A stretch of 64,000 bases of DNA from Nemertoderma westbladi (taxonomy: Eukaryota; Xenacoelomorpha; Nemertodermatida; Nemertodermatidae). The stretch covers positions 44,457-108,456 of the forward strand of contig JAUCBJ010001385.1 in assembly GCA_032718475.1 (NCBI GenBank). The letters run 5' to 3'. The notes beneath the pieces are model-generated. The model was not told the DNA's origin. It saw nothing but the letters and a program-made list of their open reading frames with translations, and made no database searches. Positions 11,197 through 21,330 of this stretch are shown in pieces. Both the position numbers and the translations under genes were made by a program. Numbering within the stretch: the stretch's first letter is position 1; the number at the start of each line of letters is the position of its first letter.

Positions 11197-14100
11197 TCAT
11201 CCACTTTTTAATATGACGGCTCCTGTCGGTGGTATACCTTGCTCTTTCCTTTTTTTTGGATGATACTGTACCATCGGCACGCTTTCTTTAACCTTGGTGC
11301 TTGGTTGCGAGACTCCCATACTGCGAATGACTTTGTGTTCCAGTGCCATATGATTGACAGGTTTAAGTCCAACACAAGCTCTGAAAATGTTTTCTATACA
11401 AGCTCTTTGTTTGAACAAAGCGTTTACAACCGGTGTATCTTTAGGTGCGAGAGGAGCTTTGAGAAGGTAACTGAGAATGGATAATACCGAGTGGAAACTT
11501 TGGTATGGTTGGTCCTCAACCTGGAAAGTTATTAAAACTTCACAAATTAGCACATACATGTTGGACGCATTCATTACACCACCTCGTCGGTCTTAAAAAA
11601 TGTACGAACAACTAGCCTATTAATTTAAGTACTTTAATTACTTAAGTTTCAATTTAATTACCTTGAAAGTGATTCGTTGACAGATCTCAGCAAGTATAAC
11701 AAGATCCAGAATGATTGGTGAAGCCAGCAGACTGTCCTCGCAGGTGTTATGTAGCACGATAGTGTTTGTTCCTCCCATCATAATCTCGCTTGTGTATTCA
11801 TCCAAAGCCCGTTTACTGTCGCCAACGTAAGGTACGTATTTGATTACAACCTACAACATAATTATATTTAAATAAAATTCGGCCTACCACATTCCTATTC
11901 CACTAAGCTTGCACAATGATCATTGGTGTTCCCTAGGATGCGCCCTGGCTAGTCCCTTAATTAAAGCATTCGTGTCGAAACGAAAACTTCCCTGACCCCG
12001 GAGAGACATGAATTCAAGATGACGAATTTAACCACTACTCCAAGGTGAGAGATAAGTTTGTAAATATACACGAGTATCAAGGTGTTCTCTAGTGTACAAT
12101 ACTTACACAATGATCTGGATGTTCTCCGGGTTTGTAAAGTATATTGTTACTTTCAACCATGTCATCGACAACGTTTCGCTTGCTTATTTCCTTAGAACGG
12201 AACTGCTGTGGGGCGCTGAGGTTCTTGCCATCGTTGTTACCAAGGTGATTGTAACTAACAATTGATACTGGTTTAATACCTAAAGTATTATTTTTCTACC
12301 CTTATTACTAAACATTTTATGATTACTGTTAATTTATATAATGTTTTGTTATAGTTGTTAAATTTGTTATAGCATTTTAGTTCGTGGTACCGGTACTTAA
12401 CTGAATAGTTAGAATAAATTAAGTTTATTTTACGGTTCTTTGCTAGAGTTACCTGCACCAATAAGGAAGTCGACTAGAACGCTCTTAACCTTCGTCTGTC
12501 CCGATTTAAAATCATCGCCACCAATAAAAACCCCTTTCTTTGACGCGAGTTCCAAAACGCCAGGAACGAATGTGTTCTGCGGCGAACCGTTTATGTAGGG
12601 GCACTGCAAATGATAAATTACTGTATGAGATTTTTATTAATTTATCACATAAACATTAGAAAAATAGAAGAAATAACTTTAATTACAAGCAGCAATACTC
12701 TAGAAGTATTGGAAAAACTAATAATAATTGTTTAAAGTTGAATAACTTACTCCTTCTAGTATCGAAGCTACTGCAAACAACGTCGATGGACTAATCTCAT
12801 CCTTATTCTCTTTGATACTCTCCATTATCGTCTCAGCTGTATCGTTCAGACCAACTTCTATGTCGGAGAAACGTTCCGTATTGGCCGTCCAGAGAACAAT
12901 GATTTTATCAACTTTTGATTTCGATTTAAAATCCCGAATATCAGAACGTATTTTTTCCATCTAGATCAACGAATAGTCTGTTATTATTTATTCCAAATAC
13001 ACCCCCCCCCCCCCCCCCCCCCCCCATTGGTGTAATACACGAATATTTTAATTGCATCAACTTTAGGCTGTGGCTGTGAGAATTGTGAATAAAAAGTAAA
13101 AATAAAAAGTTGCTGTGGGAATTGTGAGTCACTGGACTAAATATTTAACTTAAATATATAAAGATTGCTGCCATCTTACACGAGTTTCTTTGCTAACGAG
13201 ATGTGGGGGGATCCATCCAGCCCACGAATTACGTCCTACAAATTATGAGACACTCAAACAATACGCATCCACTTTAAAGTTCATTACATGAGATAATTCA
13301 TCTACAAACAATTTAAAAAAATAATGACATACCTCACATGTACCCAAATTTGAAAAGTCCATTTAACTCACCATTTGTTGTTTTGTTCCAGTAAGTACGT
13401 TATCAGCCCGGTCTTTTTGATTGGCTGCTATGAAGTCAGGTATGTAGATAGAAGGTCTGGGAACCATGTGTTTTATGTGGGGAGCTAATTGTTCTCTCAG
13501 AGGATAATCCAGAACCTACAGTTAAGGTTTATCTAACAATTATTTGACATTGTTTTGTGAGTCAGTCTATCTAGACATAGTACTTAGTTAGTTCACCTTA
13601 TATCGAATCGGCCACCTAAAGAGTGTGAGTCAGTCTATCTAGACATAGTACTTAGTTAGTTCAACTTATAGCGAATCGGCCACCTAGAGAGTGTGAGTCA
13701 GTCTATCTACACATAGTACTTAGTTAGTTCACCTTATAGCGAATCGGCCACCTAGAGAGTGTGAGTCAGTCTATCTAGACAAAGTACTTAGTTAGTTCAC
13801 CTTATAGCGAATCGGCCACCTAGAGAGTGTGAGTCAGTCTATCTAGACATAGTACTTAGTTAGTTCAACTTATAGCGAATCGGCCACCTAGAGAGTGTGA
13901 GTCAGTCTATCTACACATAGTACTTAGTTAGTTCACATTATAGCGAATCGGCCACCTAGAGAGTGTGAGTCAGTCTATCTAGACATAGTACTTAGTTAGT
14001 TCACCTTATAGCGAATCGGCCACCTAGAGAGTGCGAGTCAGTCTATCTACACATAGTACTTAGTTAGTTCACCTTATAGCGAATCGGCCACCTAGAGAGT

Positions 14101-17100
14101 GTGAGTCAGTATATCTACACATAGTACTTAGTTAGTTCACCTTATAGTGAATCGGCCACCTAGAGAGTGTGAGTCAGTCTATCTACACATAGTACTTAGT
14201 TAGTTCACCTTATAGCGAATCGGCCACCTAGAGAGTGTGAGTCAGTCTATCTACACATAGTACTTAGTTAGTTCACCTTATAGTGAATCGGCCACCTAGA
14301 GAGTGTGAGTCAGTCTATCTACACATAGTACTTAGTTAGTTCACCTTATAGCGAATCGGCCACCTAGAGAGTGTGAGTCAGTCTATCTACACATAGTACT
14401 TAGTTAGTTCACCTTATAGTGAATCGGCCACCTAGAGAGTGTGAGTTAGTCTATCTACAAATAGTACTTAGTTAGTTCTCCGTATAGTGAATCGGCCACC
14501 TAGAGAGTGTGAGTCAGTCTATATACACATAGTACTTAGTAAGTTCACCTTATAGCGAATCGGCCACCTAGAGAGTGTGAGTCAGTCTATCTACACATAG
14601 TACTTAGTTAGTTCACCTTATAGCGAATCGGCCACCTAGAGAGTGTGAGTCAGTCTATCTACACATAGTACTTAGTTAGTTCACCTTATAGCGAATCGGC
14701 CACCTAGAGAGTGTGAGTCAGTCTATCTACACATAGTACTTAGTTAGTTCACCTTATAGCGAATCGGCCAACTAGAGAGTGTGAGTCAGCCAGCCAACCT
14801 AGTGAGTAAGCTTACCTACCTAGTGAGTTAGCCTACCTACTTAGTGGGTAAGCCTACCTACCTAGTGAGTCAGCCTACCTACCTAGTGAGTCAGTCTACC
14901 TACCTAGTGAGTCAGTCTACCTAACTAGTGAGTCAACATACCTACCTAGTGAGTAAGCCTACCTACATAGTGAGTAAGCCTACCTACCTAGTGAGTCAGT
15001 CTACCTACCTAGTGAGTCAGCCTACCTACCTAGTGAGTAAGCCTACCTACCTAGTGAGTAAGCCTACCTACCTAGTGAGTAAGCTTACCTACCTAGTGAG
15101 TCAGCATACCTACCTAGTGCGTAAGCCTACCTACCTAGTGAGTGAGCCTACCTACCCAGTGAGTCAGCATACCTACCTAGTGAGTAAGCCTACCTACCTA
15201 GTGAGTAAGCCTACCTAGCTAGTGAGTCAGTCTACCTACCTAGTGAGTAAGCCTACTTACCTGAGTAAGCCTACCTACATGAGTAAGCCTACCTACCTAG
15301 TGAGTCAGTCTACCTACCTAGTGAGTCAGCATACCTACCTAGTGAATAAGCCTACCTACCTAGTGAGTAAGCCTACCTACCTAGTGAGTCAGTCTACCTA
15401 CCTAGTGAGTTAGCCTACCTACCTAGTGAGTAAGCCTACCTACCTAGTGAGTTAGCCTTCCTATCTAGTGAGTAAGCCTACCTACCTAGTGAGTCAGCCT
15501 ACCTACATAGTGAGTCAGCCTACCTACCTAGTGAACAAGCCTACCTATCTAGTGAGTCAGCCTACCTACCTAGTGAGTTAGGCCACCTACCTAGTGAGTT
15601 AGGCCACCTACCTAGTGAGTCAGACTACCTACCAAGTGAGTAAGCCCACCTACCTGGTGAGTCAGTCTACCTACCTAGTGAGTTAGGCCACCTACCTAGT
15701 GAGGTAGGCCACCTACATAGTGAGTCAGTCTACCTACCTAGTGGGTTAGCCCATCTACCTAGTGAGTTAGGCCACCTACCTAGTGAGTTAGGCCACCTAC
15801 CTAGTGAGGGAGCCCACCTAGCTATTGAGTTAGCCCACCTACCTAGTGAGTTAGCCCACCTACCTGGTGAGTTAGGCCACCTACCTAGTGAGTTAGCCCC
15901 CCTACCTAGTGAGTTAGGCCACCTACCTAGTGAGTTAGGCCACCTACATAGTGAGTCAGTCTACCTAACTATTGAGTTAGCCCACCTACCTATGTGAGTT
16001 AGACACCTATCTAGTGAGTTAGCCCACCTATCTAGTGAGTTAGCCCACCTACCTAGTGAGTTAGCCTACCTACCTAGTGAGTTAGGCCACCTACCTAGTG
16101 AGTCAGACTACCTAGTGAGTCAGACTACCTAGTGAGTTAGCCAACCTACCTAGGTTAGCTAAGCTTAGCCCAGTTACCTGTCTGCCCCCCCCCCCCCCCC
16201 CGTGTCCCCTACCAGTAAAGTCCCCTACCTGTGCTCTCTCCATTGCTGCCACCAAATCCAACTTGGAGATATCCCACCCGTCAAATACAATATCGTTGGG
16301 GTTTATCATCGGCAGGATATCCTTGAATGGGATATAAATCTCTCCGTCAGGCCCATTGCCTATGCTGATAGTACTCGATTGGGTGAGAGAACCGTAGTAG
16401 TTAGCCTGGACGAGACCCCGCCGAGTCTGCCACTCCAAACCCAGACGGTTAGCAATGGTAGCCGCGGTAACCGTAGTACCGTTGTTGCCGCCCCATCCGA
16501 CGAGCATTACACCGAGTTTAGGAACTTTACGATCGGTTCGAAACTTCATGTTAACAGTTTGTGGCACGACCTGAAAGAAATTAAAAATAACAGTTTATTA
16601 ACTAGAAAGCCAGCAAGCTGGCTTTAAACGAACCTGCCCCTCAAACCAGTACCCTGAGTGAGCGAAAATGAAAAGACGAAAATTGCCATCAACTCAACGA
16701 TAAAAACACCAACTGCTGGTACTCATGTGGGCGTAGTAAGCTACTACTATTTATTGAATGGATAGCCCAAACTGCAGAGAAGTATATTATTACTTGCCAA
16801 AAATATTACTATCTCACTCTATCCCAGACATCAAACATCAACTGTTAGTTTGTATAAATGTATTTCCCCGACAGCTGAATAGCTCTTCCCAGTGAATCCT
16901 ATGGGAATATCTATAAGTACTCACTGCTATGTTAGGTGGGAGGCCAGCTGATTGAATTGTAAGCACTGGGCCGTTCAAATGTTTTATTTGTTATTAAAAT
17001 TTTTGCGTACCTGCTTGAGTTTTTGCGATATTGGATGGTTATACATATATATATACACACACAACCACATCGTGTTTTAGAACGGCTCAACTCTTGACAA

Positions 17101-20100
17101 GAACTACCCTGGCCTATTAATAGGCAGGTTCGTTATAATGACTATTACAAATATTGTTTTATTAATGTTTTCCAGATGAAGTCTACTGACGGCGTTTCTC
17201 CTATAGTAGAGAAGAGCCCTGATACCTGATACAACGGACTGGCATCGTAGCTTCACTACGCTGCGACCTGCACCTGGCAGCAGGGAACAATCTTACATAG
17301 TATTGTGCAATAATACCTGATAATCAGTACTTGTTTTTTAAATAGTTAGAATAATACGGTGCGATATTAGATTCGGTGTCATGTAGTGATACGAACTTGG
17401 ATACTTTATATTGTGAATCACGGCATTTTATATACCTGTTCATGTAAATTTAATATAATATATTAAATTTAATTTAGAGGGGAATACGTATTTAAACATC
17501 TAATTGTAGATGTATGAAATCTACATTGTAAATTAATTCAAAGTTAAATTATGTAATTAACTTCTACAATGCAACAGTGAGTGTTCTAATTCATAGCGTT
17601 TTTTCAAGCTACGTATCGTTACACTTATACTATATTTTACTGTATAATAATTAGTATTTCAGGATTTAACGTTTTAAATTTATTTTGTATGTTCTGTGAT
17701 TTTAGCAGCTTTTTATAATTTCAAAGGATTTGTTGGAAAATAAAAATTTTCGGGTCATTTCTTAAAATTGTGAAAATGTGCCTTAAGCATAATCCGGTAC
17801 TGAATTGCCCCGAGAGCTGACTCGGCAATAAAGCACCCCCCAACCCCCACTGGATTACAATAGTAATGCGGAGGTCCGACCACTAGAGGCCAGTGGAATT
17901 ACCTGACACAATTGGCCTCACAGGCGTCAGTTATATCCTGGACTGGATGCCTGTCTTACCCCCTACTGGAGAGAGAGAGAGAGAGCGGCCAGCACAATGC
18001 TGACAATCACCTACATCGCCCTGGGTCTATAGTGTTAACCGAAATTCCGTCCACATTCAGGATTGCATCTCGGGAAATGGAATGTTTTCGGCTGGAACAA
18101 GAAGCGAACTGGAAAGCTATGGACTTATACTGAACCCAGTGGTCACAAGTTCCACATAGACCATATTCTGTTTCGTGGAAAATACAGATCACAGCGAGGG
18201 CTATACCTATACTGCCTTCACAGAAGCAGCTGCAGAAACAGTTCATGTATACCCTCGAAACAGGAAAAAGGACCATTGACTGACCACAGAATTCGGAAGT
18301 GCATAGAGTGTGAAGAATAAACCTGCTCACTGGAAGGAAAATCCAACCAACCTCCAAGATTAAGACTTTAAATTTCCAGCTGAACGTCACAATGGTTGGA
18401 AGGACCACTTTGAGAAGCTTCTAAAGATTAACAGGGTATTGTCTGATAGACTTTGCTGATGACTTAGGAGTACTCTCAGAATCACTAGAGGGAGCCCAAC
18501 GGCTCCCCAGCTCATTAGAACCTGCTGCTTCTAGTGTTGGTCTTTTTATTACCTCCAGAAAGACCAAAATTTTGACAGTTAACTTTGAAAGTCCTCAGCA
18601 AGTCTCTGATCGGATGAGCATAAGCTCAAAAGATGGTATGCTTGAGCATGTGGATGACTTCTGTTACCTGGGATCATGGATCCGGAAGTCAGGTGAGGAC
18701 CTTCGAATACGTAAGGGAAAGGCATGGGCAGCCTTGGATAGGCTTTCCAGGATTTGGAAGTCACCGAGAATTAATCGGACACTTAAGGTCCGATTATTTA
18801 GAGCAGCAGTAGTTCCAGTACTCCTCTATGTGAGTCCATGCTGGGCTCTAACTGCTGAGGACACCAAATCTCTGGATAGCACATTCACAAGAATGCTACT
18901 CCGGGTTCATTGTGTCACGTACAATGCACACATCTCCAACCAGACACTATATAACGTTGGAGGTGTCTCATTGGTTCCCCCAAGCTTGACACTAGAACAA
19001 AATCGCCTCCGCTTTGCAGGACATTGCTTTCGCCGTGAGGACCAGCCAGTGCATAATCTTGTACTTTGGCCGCCTCATGGAGTGAATAAGCATGGTGGAC
19101 AGCCCATGACTTTCTTGAGACGCATCTTAAAGGACACTGGCCTTGAAGATGCGGATGATCTAGCAAATGTCATGGGTGATAGGGAGTTGTGGCGGTGCAA
19201 TTTTGTCGATAAGCCGGCACAGCATTCTTAAAAATGCAGCTGCAATGCAGCATGCCGATCCTAGTAGTACTAGTCTGATAAGTTTGTGGTACATCCGGAA
19301 TCTCAAGGTTCGATTATTTAGGGCTGCAGTAGTGCCAGTACCCTTATATTGGAGTTCATGTTGGGTTCTAACTGCAGAGGATATCAAATCTCTGGATGGC
19401 GCTTACACAAAAATGCTGCGTCGGGTTCATTGACTCATTGTGTCAAGTACAATGATCACATCTCCAATCAGAGTTTATACAAACATTGGAGGTGTTTCAT
19501 TTGTCTCACCTAGCTTGACACTAAACGGCAAACATGCAAACCAATAATAATAGTACGATTCCATAACTCTTAACACATGGGGGAAATTAAAGGGCGTGAA
19601 CGCTACGTCATATTCTTCAAATTAGTCGTTGTTGGCTGAGGATGTCGGCTGTAGTCGGTATTCGACGTAGCGTTGCGTTGCCACAGGGAAGTGAATATGG
19701 AAGAAACTATAATCTATTCAATTTTATGGATTTGTTACGAGGTGGCTAGATTAAATTTGAAATAATTTTTAGTGAATTGTGGTGTTATGCAGAATAAAAA
19801 TATTAATAATTTCTTATGAATAATTATTCATATTCTTAAAGTGCTATTTTCGCTCGAATATACCCCAAAATCGAGAGAAAAAGGAGTTCTTTTTCCCTTA
19901 GGGAGAAAAGTAACTCGTCGAAAAAAAGTAAAATAAAATATTTTGGTGGAATTTCTTAAATTGCATTCTATCTATCTATCCATCTACAGTATAACCAGCC
20001 TACTGCATTGAATCCGTAATTGTATTACATGTTGATAGAGCATCGAATTAGAATAAAGGTTTGTGCGAGTAATTTGATCAATATCCATGCACACACTCAT

Positions 20101-21330
20101 AATTTATTATTACAACTTTTAGTGTTTGCAAGACGTACTCCAAAACGGTATGCCTAAAGGGCGTACCGTTAGTAGTAAGGTAAGTAGGCGTACTCCAAAA
20201 CGGTACGCCTAAAGGGCGTACCGTTAGTAGTAAGGTAAGTAGGCGTACACCAAAACGGTACGCCTAAAGGGCGTACCGTTAGTAGTAAGGCAAGTAGGCG
20301 TATTCCAAAACGGTACGCCTAAAGGGCGTACCGTTAGTAGTAAGGCAAGTAGGCGTATTCCAAAACGGTACGCCTAAAGGGCGTACCGTTAGTAGTAAGG
20401 TAAGTAGGCGTACACCAAAACGGTACGTCTAAAGGGCGTACCGTTAGTAGTAAGGCAAGTAGGCGTATTCCAAAACGGTACGCCTAAAGGGCGTACCGTT
20501 AGTAGTAAGGTAAGTAGGCGTACTCCAAAACAAAAATATCCAATATTGGATTATGTAGTTAAAGTGCAGAGGCTCTCTAATTAAGTAATAAACATTCATG
20601 AACATTATTCAAGACCATGGAATACTAAACATAGATCTATATTTAGTATTCCATGTTTAGGACTACCGTCCCGCCGTATTTAACATTGAGTAAGGCAGCA
20701 TCAGGAGTTGAAGAGTACAATAATTTGAATCACAGTAACTATGGAAGCAATATAGTAAAATACTACAGTTGAACATATTTTGTAACACGATATCGCTCTA
20801 TATTATATTAAATAATTGAGCAACAAAAAAGTAACAAATTCAAGAATAAAATTACGGATTACATGAGGAGAAAACTCGCTGGCGCTCGGTAAATAAGATC
20901 ACTCGAGGGTATCGAAAAAGGTTCTAATTTTTTTTCCCATGTATTCTGTAATTATTTTTATTAATAATTTTTAGTGTAAATCCAATTAAATATATTGGAG
21001 AATGATTAATTCCAGTTATGGATTTAGTGATTTTGGTGAAGAAAAAATTTAAACGAACAAATATTTATAATTAATATCAATATTTATTTTTATTAGGCAA
21101 TACTTTTGTATACCAGATATACAGTACCACACCTGTAGAACTCCGTTATTAGTGTCACAAACATTTACATCGTAAACGTAATCCGAGTCAATAAAGCCAT
21201 CGCTGTAGGTAACGTTGGGAGAAACCACTTCAAACGCCAGTTGGTCCTTTTCATTAACATCATTAGTGGAATCTTGTGAGGTAAGTTTCGTTGATTTGGG
21301 ATTTGGAGCCATTATTCTTCGTGACCACAA
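11197..21330 (-). CDS. ISYNA1: Inositol-3-phosphate synthase (myo-inositol-1-phosphate synthase), eight coding exons
   Basis: NAD-dependent conversion of glucose-6-phosphate to 1D-myo-inositol 3-phosphate, the first step of inositol biosynthesis; cytosolic. Exons in transcription order: 21133-21330 (or from the internal ATG at 21312), 16229-16570, 13372-13515, 12751-12960, 12453-12603, 12107-12279, 11662-11850, 11197-11520. All introns are GT-AG and phases match throughout. From MAPNPK the product is about 570 residues, close to the human length. Hallmarks: Rossmann motif [14 protein letters not shown] and [11 protein letters not shown] (exon 2), [11 protein letters not shown] (exon 4), [14 protein letters not shown] (exon 5), [20 protein letters not shown] (exon 6), [16 protein letters not shown] and [12 protein letters not shown] (exon 7), [17 protein letters not shown] (exon 8). 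The exon 3/4 junction gives QQM-MEK, one residue more than in vertebrate relatives. Introns 1 and 2 are packed with repeats. Appears intact. Confidence 0.96.
12999..13025. repeat. Poly-C tract in ISYNA1 intron 3
   Basis: A C run of over 20 bases on the plus strand, G-rich on the transcribed strand, about 40 bases upstream of the exon 4 acceptor. The remaining 3' intron sequence still supplies a usable pyrimidine-rich stretch and TAG acceptor. Confidence 0.9.
13556..14790. repeat. Minisatellite, 68-bp unit, about 18 copies, ISYNA1 intron 2
   Basis: Each unit reads GTGAGTCAGTCTATCTACAC, then ATAGTACTTAGTTAGTTCAC, then CTTATAGCGAATCGGCCACC and TAGAGAGT. Copies differ by a few substitutions (AGACAT or ACACAT; TAGCG or TAGTG). 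The array starts only about 40 bp from the exon 3 acceptor at 13516, so it occupies the 3' part of the intron in transcription order. Confidence 0.95.
14791..16165. repeat. Minisatellite, ~20-bp unit, about 65 copies, ISYNA1 intron 2
   Basis: The plus-strand unit is close to CTACCTAGTGAGTCAGCCTA. On the gene's own strand each unit contains CTAGGTAGGT, resembling a 5' splice site. The GTGAGTCAG(T/C)CTA core is shared with the adjacent 68-bp repeat. Copies near 16.1 kb change to GTTAGCCCACC-type variants. Short plus-strand ORFs of a repeated seven-residue pattern result from the repeat and are not genes. Confidence 0.93.
16183..16201. repeat. Poly-C tract beside the ISYNA1 exon 2 donor
   Basis: A C run of about 19 bases (G run on the gene strand) begins some 27 bases inside intron 2, after the donor CAG|GTAGGGG and a second, duplicated GTAGGGGAC. 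A G tract close to a donor can act as an intronic splicing enhancer; that role is inference. Confidence 0.85.
16571..18059. other. ISYNA1 intron 1, 3' part: no recognised feature
   Basis: AT-rich intron sequence with a short TATATA/ACACAC microsatellite near 17041-17065 and a GA microsatellite near 17970-17986. No coding region on either strand is supported before the LINE remnant. Confidence 0.5.
18060..19240 (+). pseudogene. Internally deleted LINE: endonuclease end, linker, RT end and C-terminal region
   Basis: Reading along the plus strand: the end of an APE-type endonuclease ([20 protein letters not shown] at about 18108-18170), then the linker [19 protein letters not shown] (about 18393-18446), then directly the RT catalytic stretch [10 protein letters not shown] (about 18449) and an open 219-codon C-terminal region (18572-19231). 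That region holds [33 protein letters not shown] and [15 protein letters not shown] motifs A and B, present in the 26.5-kb copy, are missing. It lies in antisense in ISYNA1 intron 1, inactive. Confidence 0.85.
19296..19535 (+). pseudogene. Second, truncated LINE 3' fragment
   Basis: It repeats the segment [20 protein letters not shown]...[22 protein letters not shown] of the preceding copy, then decays with frameshifts through a [15 protein letters not shown]-like stretch. The bases between the two copies match the LINE 3' tail, so this is a separate insertion or a tandem rearrangement. Confidence 0.75.
19550..20130. other. ISYNA1 intron 1 sequence, no recognised feature
   Basis: AT-rich; a CTAT microsatellite lies at about 19968-19985. 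Nothing else recognised. Confidence 0.5.
20131..20530. repeat. Hairpin-forming minisatellite, 55-bp unit, about 7 copies
   Basis: Each unit contains the perfect inverted repeat AACGGTACGCC-TAAAG-GGCGTACCGTT (11-bp stem, short loop) followed by AGTAGTAAGGTAAGTAGGCG. Copies differ at a few sites (CTCC, TTCC or CACC; GGTAAG or GGCAAG). In ISYNA1 intron 1; no cas genes or prokaryotic context, so not a CRISPR array. Confidence 0.92.
20862..20958. repeat. Short foldback element
   Basis: ATTACGGATTACATGAGGAG is answered by CCCATGTATTCTGTAAT in inverted orientation, with A and T runs continuing the stem imperfectly. Centre GCTGGCGCTCGGTAA. Probable MITE remnant. Confidence 0.45.

Noticed and set aside
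14928-15413. Plus-strand ORFs with a YLVSKPT-type repeat
   Set aside because: They arise from the ~20-bp array in ISYNA1 intron 2, on the strand opposite to the gene, and are broken by simple unit variants.
20131-20530. CRISPR-like array of palindromic repeats
   Set aside because: Eukaryotic intron context, linkers are themselves repeats rather than unique spacers, and there are no cas genes.
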